NCBI GenBank assembly: GCA_943327965.2
Contig: CALPYQ020000073.1
Location: forward strand, 1-7,419
Origin: Singulisphaera sp. GP187
GTDB lineage: Bacteria; Pseudomonadota; Gammaproteobacteria; Burkholderiales; Burkholderiaceae_C
Length of the DNA: 7,419 bases
Direction of reading: 5' to 3'
Part shown: positions 1 to 6,331 of the stretch, in pieces
Numbering within the stretch: the first letter of the stretch is position 1
Layout: each line of letters opens with the position of its first letter
Program-made: the position numbers and the translations under genes
Notes under the pieces: model-generated
Told to the model about the DNA's origin: nothing
The model's input: the letters and a program-made list of their open reading frames with translations, nothing else
Database searches by the model: none

Positions 1-204
1 ACCAGGTGCAGCCAAGGCTTTGGCCTTGTTGACACTTTTGATGTTGGCATGCGCATGAGGCGAGCGCACGAACACAGCGTGCGTCATGTTGTCTAGGCGA
101 ATGTCGTCTGTGTAGTTGCCAGCGCCTGTCAGGAAGCGGTAGTCTTCCTTGCGACGCAAGGACTCACCGATGTGAGGAAGTTTGGAGAAATCTGATGCAC
201 CCAT
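1..204 (-). CDS. Molybdenum hydroxylase large subunit (CoxL-like, xanthine dehydrogenase family), N-terminal fragment
   Basis: Only the first 68 residues are present; the gene continues past the left edge. The translation starts MGASDFSKLPHIGESLRRKE and continues with a DYRFLTGAGNYTDDI motif (residues 21-35), then a VFVRSPHAHANI stretch (44-55). This is the opening of the a/b-hammerhead domain that begins the molybdopterin-binding subunits of CO dehydrogenase, isoquinoline oxidoreductase and related enzymes. In the family this subunit carries the Mo-cytosine dinucleotide cofactor and hydroxylates or oxidises the substrate, passing electrons to the [2Fe-2S] small subunit. The ATG at 204 is chosen because AAGGAG (216-211) lies 6 bases upstream and the start follows the small subunit's stop by 10 bases, so the pair is co-transcribed and probably translationally coupled. 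The loop that separates true CO dehydrogenase from other oxidases lies outside the window, so the substrate cannot be assigned. Confidence 0.9.
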   Translation of the reverse strand, partial: MGASDFSKLPHIGESLRRKEDYRFLTGAGNYTDDIRLDNMTHAVFVRSPHAHANIKSVNKAKALAAPG

Positions 205-210
205 GGTGAA

Positions 211-216
211 CTCCTT
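211..216 (-). promoter_or_regulatory. Ribosome binding site of the large subunit gene, overlapping the small subunit stop
   Basis: The minus strand reads AAGGAG here, 6 bases before the ATG at 204. Its first two bases belong to the TAA stop (217-215) of the upstream [2Fe-2S] subunit gene. This layout suggests that ribosomes ending the small subunit help start the large one, which would keep the two subunits in proportion. The coupling is inference; the overlap is seen directly. Confidence 0.75.
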
Positions 217-682
217 AAGCTTTCATAGCAGCAGAACCTTGCTGCACGGCCTTGACGATGTTTTGGTAACCCGTGCAACGGCACAGATTGCCTTCGAGCA
301 ATTCGCGAATTTCGGTTTCGCTGGCATTGGGGTGGCGATTGGCAATGTCCACCGCGCTCATGACCATGCCAGGGGTGCAGAAGCCGCATTGAAGGCCATG
401 GCATTCTTTGAACGCTGCTTGCATGGGGTGCATGGTGCCATCGGCTTGGGCCATGCCTTCAATGGTGGTGACTTCTGCGCCTTGTGCTTGTGCTGTGAGC
501 ATATTGCAAGACTTAACAGCACGACCATTCACATGGACGGTGCAAGCACCGCATTGAGCCGTGTCGCAACCGACGTGTGTGCCGGTCAGTTTGAGATGCT
601 CGCGCAAAGCGTTAACGAGCAATGTGTTGGGGGCTGCATCAACGGAAACTGATTTGCCGTTGACCTTCATTTGAACCTGCAT
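215..682 (-). CDS. Molybdenum hydroxylase [2Fe-2S] small subunit (CoxS/IorA-like)
   Basis: This 155-residue protein is the complete iron-sulfur electron-transfer subunit of a xanthine dehydrogenase/CO dehydrogenase-type enzyme. It has two parts. The N-terminal ferredoxin-like domain carries Cys39, Cys44, Cys47 and Cys59 ([16 protein letters not shown] motif). The C-terminal helical [2Fe-2S] domain has Cys99-x2-Cys102 (QCGFCTPGM) and Cys134-x-Cys136 ([12 protein letters not shown]). All eight cluster ligands are present and the length is typical for the family. The ATG at 682 has GAGGAG (694-689) 6 bases upstream; Met5 is a less likely start. It is first of the visible pair, and the large subunit follows directly. 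No FAD (CoxM-type) subunit gene lies upstream of it: the next gene that way is crcB. So the order is S then L, and any FAD subunit would have to be further left. Function of the family is well established; the substrate is unknown. Confidence 0.95.
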   Translation of the reverse strand: MQVQMKVNGKSVSVDAAPNTLLVNALREHLKLTGTHVGCDTAQCGACTVHVNGRAVKSCNMLTAQAQGAEVTTIEGMAQADGTMHPMQAAFKECHGLQCGFCTPGMVMSAVDIANRHPNASETEIRELLEGNLCRCTGYQNIVKAVQQGSAAMKA

Positions 683-815
683 GCGGGACTCCTCGGGTTG
701 AATTCGCCCTCCAGTAGATCACGCCATCGTCAGTCGCCTTTTAAGTACTTTCCCTTATGAAAAAATAACCCTCACAAGACTCGTGACTTAGGTCAATAAA
801 AATGTCATCAAAGCT
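683..815. other. Intergenic leader upstream of the molybdenum hydroxylase genes
   Basis: These 133 bases separate the crcB stop from the coxS-like start, both on the minus strand, so this stretch should hold the end of the rdgC-crcB transcript and the promoter of the hydroxylase genes. I see no open frame of note. An AT-rich part lies around 741-768 and an inverted repeat at 784-795. A minus-strand TTGACC (796-791) resembles a -35 box, but I find no well-spaced -10 partner. There is no GC-rich hairpin plus T-run that would be a clear terminator for crcB. Confidence 0.5.
784..795. promoter_or_regulatory. Possible operator: TGAC-N4-GTCA inverted repeat
   Basis: The plus strand reads TGACTTAGGTCA, with perfect 4-base arms around a 4-base centre, about 100 bases upstream of the coxS-like start. 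The minus strand extends it on one side to TTGAC-N4-GTCA. The spacing resembles sites of FNR/CRP-family dimers (TTG-N8-CAA type), but one outer base does not match. Four-base arms can arise by chance, so this is only a candidate for control of the hydroxylase genes. Confidence 0.2.
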
Positions 816-1208
816 TCAAAAATGGCTGTGCAAAAGTTTGACGGTCATAAGGCCCAGATAGGTCAGAAGCAATGAGCCAATGAGGTGCAAAGAAGCCGTA
901 CCCAGCGCCAAGAAAATGCGGCCTTGTTGGAGCATGCCAACGATTTCTGCAGAGAAAGTTGAAAAAGTGGTCAGCGCCCCCAAAAAACCGGTGACCAGCA
1001 ACAAGCGCCATGCTGGGTCGAGTTGGGGCAAGTTTTGAAAAATGCCCACACAAATACCAATGAGGTAGCCGCCAATTAAGTTGGCAGCCAAGGTACCCCA
1101 AGGGACCATATTTTCGGAACTAGGGGGCGGATTGAGCCAAAGCCCCAGTTGCCATCGGCTGAGAGCGCCTATACAAGCGCCGATGCATATTGCAATGACG
1201 GATGACAT
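816..1208 (-). CDS. crcB: Fluoride ion channel CrcB/FluC
   Basis: This 130-residue, very hydrophobic protein has the expected length and four membrane segments (about residues 3-22, 38-57, 66-90 and 104-124). Family signatures are all present: GALSRW (14-19), GTLAANLIG (38-46) with the pore Asn43, and TGFLGALTTFSTFS (73-86) containing Phe82 and Phe85, the paired phenylalanines that line the fluoride path in Fluc channels. The protein works as an antiparallel dual-topology homodimer in the inner membrane and lets cytoplasmic fluoride leak out, protecting enzymes such as enolase and pyrophosphatase. The start at 1208 has AGAGG (1220-1216) 7 bases upstream. It begins 15 bases after the rdgC stop on the same strand, so it is probably translated from the rdgC transcript. 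I found no fluoride riboswitch in front of it or of rdgC. Confidence 0.95.
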   Translation of the reverse strand: MSSVIAICIGACIGALSRWQLGLWLNPPPSSENMVPWGTLAANLIGGYLIGICVGIFQNLPQLDPAWRLLLVTGFLGALTTFSTFSAEIVGMLQQGRIFLALGTASLHLIGSLLLTYLGLMTVKLLHSHF

Positions 1209-1223
1209 GCTGGGGCCTCTGGA

Positions 1224-2165
1224 TTAAAAAGGTGGCCCTTCGGCTTCGGTTGCTTGTTCGGCAAAAACATTTTCGCCCCCCAAGGCTTGCAAAACATCTT
1301 TGATCAGAGGGCCTAGCATGCCAGTGCTCAGTACAACATTGGCGTCAAATTTGTCTTCGCCCTGCGTGTTGACGCTGTCTGGTTCCGTGCCGTCTAAAAA
1401 GCTCAATTTTTTGAACTGCAGGTTGTCCGTTAAAACAAAACTGGCTTTGCCTTCCCAACTGAGCGCCAGTTGGGTGGGCAACTTTCCTTCCCTCACATGC
1501 TTTCGGACTTCTTCGGTGCTCAAAATGTGTCTTGTGTACCTCACCATGGGTTGGTCTTCGGTGCCAGACTTTAAGACGCATTCCTTTTCCACACTGAGTG
1601 AGGGCGGCAACTCATCGGAGTTAAGGGCCAGCAGCCAAGAGGCCATGGCAGTTTGAGGAGAAGTTGCCGTTTGAATTAAATTCAGATCGAGGCCGGGAAG
1701 GGCGCGTACCAACTGGGTGATCACTTCATCGGCTTTGCTGCTGCTTGCGGCATCGATGGCCAAGAGTCGATCTTGCGGATTGATCCAAACGGTGACGGAG
1801 CCTTGTTTGGCAAAAGCTTGGGGCAAAAGGCTGTGCAAAATGTCTTCACACATTTCACGCTTTTCTTTTTTGCCAGGTTTACGCCCCGTTTTTGATTCAA
1901 TTTCTTGAATTTGTAACTCGGCCTTGCGTTTGATGACAGAAGAGGGCACGGCCTTGGTTTCAATCATCAGTTTGGCAATCCATTGGCCTCCAATGTTTTC
2001 AAGCAAGGGACCGTGCGCAATGCCGCGGGGCTCTGTCCAGCCGACTGACTTGTCTTGCCCTGGCGAGCACTCTATAAAGCGGTTGCTGGCCAATGCATTT
2101 TCTATTTCCGGCACACTGGCTTTCCAATTGGGCCCAATTCGGTAGGCCATCACATTTTTAAACAC
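1224..2165 (-). CDS. rdgC: Recombination-associated protein RdgC
   Basis: The 313-residue product matches RdgC, whose usual length is about 300. Recognisable parts are the N-terminal FKNVMAYRIG (2-11), the VGWTEPRG stretch (41-48), the basic GRKPGKKEKREM segment (94-105) followed by HSLLPQAF (111-118), and a conserved C-terminal half. RdgC forms a ring-shaped dimer around double-stranded DNA and restrains RecA-driven strand exchange; in Neisseria it is also linked to pilin variation. The start is GTG (2165-2163), supported by AAGGA (2175-2171) 5 bases upstream; the ATG six codons in would cut off the conserved N-terminus. The gene diverges from the oxoprolinase gene across 94 bases and is followed closely by crcB. 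Identification is firm; regulation is unknown apart from a palindrome in the shared promoter region. Confidence 0.95.
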   Translation of the reverse strand: MFKNVMAYRIGPNWKASVPEIENALASNRFIECSPGQDKSVGWTEPRGIAHGPLLENIGGQWIAKLMIETKAVPSSVIKRKAELQIQEIESKTGRKPGKKEKREMCEDILHSLLPQAFAKQGSVTVWINPQDRLLAIDAASSSKADEVITQLVRALPGLDLNLIQTATSPQTAMASWLLALNSDELPPSLSVEKECVLKSGTEDQPMVRYTRHILSTEEVRKHVREGKLPTQLALSWEGKASFVLTDNLQFKKLSFLDGTEPDSVNTQGEDKFDANVVLSTGMLGPLIKDVLQALGGENVFAEQATEAEGPPF

Positions 2166-2170
2166 GTATA

Positions 2171-2175
2171 TCCTT
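2171..2175 (-). promoter_or_regulatory. Ribosome binding site supporting the GTG start of rdgC
   Basis: The minus strand reads AAGGA, then five bases, then GTG at 2165. No ATG has a comparable site nearby, which decides the start in favour of GTG. Confidence 0.7.
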
Positions 2176-2184
2176 GAGGGGTGG

Positions 2185-2201
2185 TTTGACTCGAAGTCAA
2201 A
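2185..2201. repeat. Perfect 17-bp palindrome, candidate operator
   Basis: The sequence TTTGACTCGAAGTCAAA has 7-base arms that are exact reverse complements around a 3-base centre (CGA). Its left arm contains the candidate -35 box (TTGACT) of the oxoprolinase gene, and it sits near the likely rdgC transcription start. The size and position suit a dimeric repressor or activator. No regulator gene is visible in the window, so the binding protein is unknown. Confidence 0.45.
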
Positions 2202-2254
2202 TATGGATCAATCATAGTGGAAACAGGGTTTCGATTGACGCTGGTCGTCACAAA

Positions 2255-2272
2255 ATGAAATGCATTCAATAG
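2255..2272 (+). other. Five-codon upstream mini-frame overlapping the oxoprolinase start
   Basis: An ATG at 2255 opens the frame ATG AAA TGC ATT CAA TAG, which ends 10 bases inside the oxoprolinase gene in another frame. The true start (2260) lies within it. Neither ATG has a strong ribosome binding site. Such an overlap could tune initiation by re-initiation or competition, but it could equally be chance; nothing supports a functional peptide. Confidence 0.15.
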
Positions 2273-5200
2273 CTTTGAAATCTGAAGAATCAACTTGGCA
2301 ATTTTGGGTTGACCGAGGTGGCACATTTACCGACATTGTGGGCAAGCGTCCTGATGGTCATCTGGTCACGCACAAGTTGTTGTCAGAAAACCCCGATCAA
2401 TACAAAGATGCTGCAGTTGCAGGCATTCGACATTTACTTGGACTTTTGCCGAATGAACCCATCCGCCCAGAGTGGGTGAGTTGCGTCAAGATGGGCACCA
2501 CCGTGGCCACCAATGCCCTCTTAGAACGCAAGGGCGAGAAAACCTTGCTGGTGACCACCTGGGGCTTTAGAGATGCTTTGCGCATCGCCTACCAAAATCG
2601 CCCGCACTTGTTTGATCGGCACATTGTTCTGCCCGAATTGCTATATGCCGCTGTGGTTGAAGCTGAAGAGCGATTCTCTGCCCACGGCGATGTGGTTCAA
2701 GCTTTGAATTTGCAGCAACTTCGCAGCGATTTGCAGCGGCAGTTTGATTTGGGTTTGCGCAGTGTGGCCATTGTTTTCATGCATGCCTATCGCTATCACC
2801 AGCATGAAATTTTGGCTGCTCAAATAGCGCAAGACATTGGGTTCACCCAAATCAGCACATCCCATCAAACCAGCCCTTTGATGAAGTTTGTCAGTCGAGG
2901 CGACACCACAGTCGTCGATGCATACCTCTCGCCCATTTTGAAGCGATATGTCAACCAAGTGGCAGAAGAAATGCCGGGCGTCAAACTGATGTTCATGCAA
3001 TCGTCTGGGGGGCTGACCGATGCCCATGCATTTGCCGGCAAAGATGCCATTTTGAGTGGCCCTGCGGGTGGTATTGTGGGCATGGCCCGAACTGCCGAAG
3101 TGGCGGGTCACAGCCGCGTGATTGGCTTTGACATGGGCGGCACTTCGACCGATGTGTCGCATTACGCAGGTCAATTTGAGCGTGAGTTTGAAACACAAGT
3201 GGCCGGCGTTCGCATGCGCGCGCCCATGATGAGCATTCATACCGTGGCGGCAGGTGGTGGCTCACTGTTGCAGTTTGATGGTGCCAGATTGCGCGTGGGC
3301 CCGCAAAGTGCGGGTGCCAATCCTGGCCCTGCCTGCTACCGCCGGGGCGGTCCTTTGACCGTGACCGATGCCAACGTGTTGGTGGGAAAAATTCAGCCAG
3401 ACTATTTTCCTGCGGTGTTTGGCATTGAAGGTCATCAACGGCTTGATGCCGAAGCAGCCGTCATGCAGTTTGAAAAACTGTCTGCGCAAATGAATCGTTC
3501 AGCTGAAGGCATTGCCGATGGTTTTTTGCGCATCGCTGTTCAGCAGATGGCCAATGCGATCAAGAAAATTTCGGTTGCCAAAGGCTACGACGTAACGCGT
3601 TATACCTTGCAATGTTTTGGTGGCGCAGGCGGTCAACATGCGTGTTTGGTGGCCGACGCATTGGGCATGAAACAAGTGTTTGTGCACCCCTTGGCGGGTG
3701 TACTTTCCGCATACGGCATGGGGCTTGCCGATCAAAGTTTAATTCGTGAACAAACTGTTGAATTGCGTTTGACTTCCGATGCAATGGCCTCATTGCAAGC
3801 GCCGCTCAAGAGCTTGGCAGAAAGCGCGCGCAATGCCTTGTCCTCGCAAGTGGGAAGTGGTGCTGTTCAGGTGCTTGAGCGTGTGCATGTACGCTATGAA
3901 GGCAGCGATACGGCGCTGATGGTGCCAATGGGTTCATTGGCTGAAATTGTCCAAAACTTTGAAGCTGCTTACCGCCAACGCTTTGCATTTTTGATGGCAG
4001 GCAAAGCACTGATGGTGGAAGCTGTATCGGTCGAAGCGGTGGTCAAAGGCGATGCGGCTTTTGAACCTGGTCACCCAGTGCCTGCGCAGCGCCAGGTGCC
4101 AGTCAAAGCTGCAGTTCGCATGTACACCGCGGGCTCCGATGGCAATGCTCGCTGGTGGCCAGCTGGCTTGTATGTTCGAGAAGATTTGCAGCCTGGTGAT
4201 CTCATGCTGGGCCCGGCCATCATTGCCGAGAAAAATGCAACCACGGTGGTTGAACCTGGTTGGCAAGCGCAAGTCACTGAACTCAATCATTTGCTGTTGC
4301 AGCGCATTGAACCCAGGCAAATCCAACATGCAGCGGGCACGACGGTCGATCCTGTCTTGTTGGAAGTCTTTAACAATTTGTTCATGAACATTGCAGAGCA
4401 AATGGGCTTGCAACTTCAGAACACCGCCTATTCAGTCAACATCAAAGAACGCCTAGATTTTTCTTGTGCCTTGTTCAGTGCAGCGGGACACCTCATTGCC
4501 AATGCACCGCACATGCCGGTGCATTTGGGCAGCATGGGTGAGAGCATCAAAACCGTCATTCGAGAAAATGCCGGACAAATGCACCAAGGCGACGTTTATG
4601 TCCTGAATGACCCCTATCACGGCGGTACGCATTTGCCCGATGTCACGGTGATTACACCTGTCTTTTTAGAGGGCGCATCGGCGCCAGAGTTTTACGTGGG
4701 CTCTCGCGGGCACCATGCCGACATTGGCGGCACCACGCCTGGATCGATGCCCCCTTTTTCTACCACCATTCAGGAAGAGGGCGTGCAAATTAACAACTTC
4801 AAATTGGTGGCAGAAGGTGTTTTACACGAGAGTGCCATGCTTGCGTTGCTGTCGGGCGGTGCCTATCCCAGCCGCAACCCATCACAAAATATGGCGGACT
4901 TGCGCGCCCAATTGGCGGCCAACGAAAAAGGTGTGCAAGAGTTAATCAAAATGGTTGCTGAATTTGGCTTGGAAGTGGTCCAAGCCTACATGGGCCATGT
5001 GCAAGACAATGCGGAGGAATCCGTGCGCCGCGTCATTACCCGCTTAAGAGATGGCGCGTTTACTTTGCCTTTGGACAATGGCGCGCAAATCCAAGTGGCT
5101 GTGCGTGTCGATGCAGAAAATCGCAGCGCAGAAATTGATTTCACGGGAACAAGTCCTCAGCAAACCAACAACTTCAACGCGCCGACTGCGGTCTGCATGG

Positions 5201-5904
5201 CGGCAGTCTTGTATGTGTTTAGAAGTTTGGTGAACGACGATATTCCTTTGAATGCGGGTTGTTTAAAACCACTGAACGTCATCATTCCGCCTGGTTGTAT
5301 GTTGAATCCTTACTTCCCTGCATCGGTGGTGGCGGGCAATGTGGAAACTTCCAGTTGCATTACCAACGCACTTTTTGGTGCCTTGGGGGTGATGGCGGGA
5401 AGTCAGCCCACCATGAACAACTTCACCTTTGGCAACGCGAAATATCAATACTACGAAACCATTTCGGGGGGCAGTGGTGCAGGCGTAGCCTTGGACGATG
5501 CGGGTCAAGTGGTTTCAGGATTCCATGGAACATCTGTGGTTCAAACCAACATGACCAACTCACGATTGACTGACCCCGAAATTTTGGAATTTAGATTTCC
5601 GGTGCGTTTGGAGAGTTATGCGCTGAGGCAAGGCTCAGGTGGCTCCGGCAAATGGCATGGCGGTATGGGGGGTGTGCGTTGTGTGCGTTTTCTTGAGCCC
5701 ATGACAGCCAGTATTTTGTCCAATGGTCGAGTGTTTCCAGCGTTTGGCGCGGCAGGTGGTCAGCCCGGTGCACCCGGCATTAACCGTGTGAAACGGTTGA
5801 ATGGTGAAGTGGAAGATTTGAACCACATTGGCCAAGTTGAAATGGCCCCAGGCGATATTTTTGAAATTCATACGCCTGGGGGCGGTGGTTTTGGCCTAGC
5901 TTAA
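2260..5904 (+). CDS. Fused HyuA-HyuB protein, probable ATP-dependent 5-oxoprolinase
   Basis: This 1214-residue protein joins both halves of the hydantoinase/oxoprolinase family, as in eukaryotic and bacterial 5-oxoprolinases of roughly 1200-1290 residues. The N-terminal hydantoinase A part opens with [11 protein letters not shown] (17-27), a phosphate-binding motif of the actin-like ATPase fold. It continues with GPAGGIVGM (267-275), [12 protein letters not shown] (289-300), NPGPACY (354-360) and [10 protein letters not shown] (452-461). The hydantoinase B part begins near residue 697 and carries His/Asp-rich motifs: HMPVHLG (751-757), [12 protein letters not shown] (783-794), [13 protein letters not shown] (816-828) and a glycine-rich end TPGGGGFG (1205-1212). 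The family reaction is ATP-driven ring opening, for 5-oxoproline giving L-glutamate, in the cytoplasm. A different lactam or hydantoin substrate cannot be excluded. The ATG at 2260 fits the family N-terminus and an in-frame stop lies at 2236, but no good ribosome binding site precedes it. It appears monocistronic. Confidence 0.9.
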   Translation: MHSIALKSEESTWQFWVDRGGTFTDIVGKRPDGHLVTHKLLSENPDQYKDAAVAGIRHLLGLLPNEPIRPEWVSCVKMGTTVATNALLERKGEKTLLVTTWGFRDALRIAYQNRPHLFDRHIVLPELLYAAVVEAEERFSAHGDVVQALNLQQLRSDLQRQFDLGLRSVAIVFMHAYRYHQHEILAAQIAQDIGFTQISTSHQTSPLMKFVSRGDTTVVDAYLSPILKRYVNQVAEEMPGVKLMFMQSSGGLTDAHAFAGKDAILSGPAGGIVGMARTAEVAGHSRVIGFDMGGTSTDVSHYAGQFEREFETQVAGVRMRAPMMSIHTVAAGGGSLLQFDGARLRVGPQSAGANPGPACYRRGGPLTVTDANVLVGKIQPDYFPAVFGIEGHQRLDAEAAVMQFEKLSAQMNRSAEGIADGFLRIAVQQMANAIKKISVAKGYDVTRYTLQCFGGAGGQHACLVADALGMKQVFVHPLAGVLSAYGMGLADQSLIREQTVELRLTSDAMASLQAPLKSLAESARNALSSQVGSGAVQVLERVHVRYEGSDTALMVPMGSLAEIVQNFEAAYRQRFAFLMAGKALMVEAVSVEAVVKGDAAFEPGHPVPAQRQVPVKAAVRMYTAGSDGNARWWPAGLYVREDLQPGDLMLGPAIIAEKNATTVVEPGWQAQVTELNHLLLQRIEPRQIQHAAGTTVDPVLLEVFNNLFMNIAEQMGLQLQNTAYSVNIKERLDFSCALFSAAGHLIANAPHMPVHLGSMGESIKTVIRENAGQMHQGDVYVLNDPYHGGTHLPDVTVITPVFLEGASAPEFYVGSRGHHADIGGTTPGSMPPFSTTIQEEGVQINNFKLVAEGVLHESAMLALLSGGAYPSRNPSQNMADLRAQLAANEKGVQELIKMVAEFGLEVVQAYMGHVQDNAEESVRRVITRLRDGAFTLPLDNGAQIQVAVRVDAENRSAEIDFTGTSPQQTNNFNAPTAVCMAAVLYVFRSLVNDDIPLNAGCLKPLNVIIPPGCMLNPYFPASVVAGNVETSSCITNALFGALGVMAGSQPTMNNFTFGNAKYQYYETISGGSGAGVALDDAGQVVSGFHGTSVVQTNMTNSRLTDPEILEFRFPVRLESYALRQGSGGSGKWHGGMGGVRCVRFLEPMTASILSNGRVFPAFGAAGGQPGAPGINRVKRLNGEVEDLNHIGQVEMAPGDIFEIHTPGGGGFGLA
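5901..5904. other. Shared TTAA: overlapping stop codons of convergent genes
   Basis: The plus strand TAA at 5902-5904 ends the oxoprolinase gene, and the minus strand TAA at 5903-5901 ends the ComEA-like gene. The self-complementary TTAA therefore serves both. No hairpin with a T-run is visible on either side, so each transcript probably reads into the other gene for some distance. Confidence 0.85.
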
Positions 5905-6212
5905 GATTTGGCAGGTTTGGCTTTGGCAGTTTCCATCGCGCCAGTGCCTTTGTAGTCTGCGCCATTGACCGTCAATCCTTCTGCTGACAGTTTGGCAGAA
6001 TTTTTCTCGCCCATGCCACTGACGCGCTGCATCAGGTCGGGCCAGTCTTTGAATTGACCCTTGCTGCGCTCTTTCAAAATTTTGCCAGACAGCGATGGGC
6101 CAATGCCTTTGATGCCATCAAGGTCTGCCGCATTGGCTTTGTTGACATCGACAGCAGCAAAGCTGGAAAGAGAAAACAGCAGCGCTGTAACGGCTAAGAT
6201 TTTTTTCAACAT
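5901..6212 (-). CDS. Secreted helix-hairpin-helix protein, ComEA family
   Basis: The 103-residue product starts with a signal peptide (MLKKILAVTALLFSLSSFAA; cleavage likely near residues 19-20), followed by VDVNKANAADL (21-31), the usual opening of a ComEA-type domain. Two helix-hairpin-helix motifs follow: LDGIKGIGPSLSGKIL (31-46) and LMQRVSGMGEKNSAKLS (60-76). The last 20 or so residues are an Ala/Lys/Gly-rich tail without clear structure. Family members are small periplasmic double-stranded DNA-binding proteins that pull DNA through the outer membrane during natural transformation; some homologues have not been tested. The ATG at 6212 has AGGA (6223-6220) about 8 bases upstream. It faces the oxoprolinase gene tail to tail with shared stop bases, and lies downstream of lapB on the same strand but 119 bases away. 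Family assignment is firm, a competence role is inferred. Confidence 0.9.
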   Translation of the reverse strand: MLKKILAVTALLFSLSSFAAVDVNKANAADLDGIKGIGPSLSGKILKERSKGQFKDWPDLMQRVSGMGEKNSAKLSAEGLTVNGADYKGTGAMETAKAKPAKS

Positions 6213-6331
6213 GTTGAATTCCTAAAATTGGCACCTGCCCCATTGGAGATGCAAATTCGATTCAACCGCAATTGGTCTGTCTTGTGCGCAACTTGCAACC
6301 CAAGGACAGGGTTTGCAAAGGACTGAAAGAT
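6213..6331. other. Intergenic region between lapB and the ComEA-like gene
   Basis: This 119-base gap holds the ribosome binding site of the ComEA-like gene and an inverted repeat near lapB. On the minus strand I see several TTG-rich hexamers but no convincing -35/-10 pair, so it is unclear whether the ComEA-like gene has its own promoter or relies on read-through from lapB. Confidence 0.4.
6293..6318 (-). terminator. Inverted repeat downstream of lapB, possible weak terminator or RNA end structure
   Basis: TTGCAACCC (6293-6301) pairs with GGGTTTGCAA (6309-6318) with one bulged base, giving a 9-bp stem and a 7-base loop. It begins 13 bases after the lapB stop on the minus strand. No run of T follows it in the direction of lapB transcription, so it does not meet the standard for an intrinsic terminator. 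It may instead stabilise a 3' end or be a protein site. Confidence 0.3.

Larger units (their letters stand above)
2166..2259. promoter_or_regulatory. Divergent promoter region between rdgC and the oxoprolinase gene
   Basis: Both flanking genes start from this 94-base gap. On the plus strand, TTGACT (2186-2191) with AATCAT (2210-2215) at 18-base spacing is a weak candidate for the oxoprolinase promoter. On the minus strand, TATGAT (2216-2211) is a good -10 match for rdgC, but its -35 region is poor. The two candidates overlap each other and the palindrome at 2185-2201, so one bound protein could affect both genes. These boxes are pattern matches only. Confidence 0.35.

Noticed and set aside
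182..652. Long plus-strand open frame opposite the [2Fe-2S] subunit gene
   Set aside because: It is antisense to a gene with all eight cluster cysteines and a good ribosome binding site; its own product shows no family features.
683..760. Possible fluoride riboswitch on the minus strand (GATGGCG-containing stretch) near crcB
   Set aside because: It lies downstream of crcB, not upstream, and the rest of the riboswitch core and pseudoknot partners are not recognisable.
805..830. Sequence around the AAGCTT near the crcB stop as a terminator hairpin
   Set aside because: The self-complementary core is short, AT-rich and imperfect; it does not make a stable stem, although a T-rich stretch follows on the minus strand.
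2641..4413. Long minus-strand open frames inside the oxoprolinase gene (2641-3240, 3934-4413 and others)
   Set aside because: They are shadows of a clearly coding plus-strand frame; the His/Cys-rich translations are typical of reverse-complement reading and match nothing known to me.
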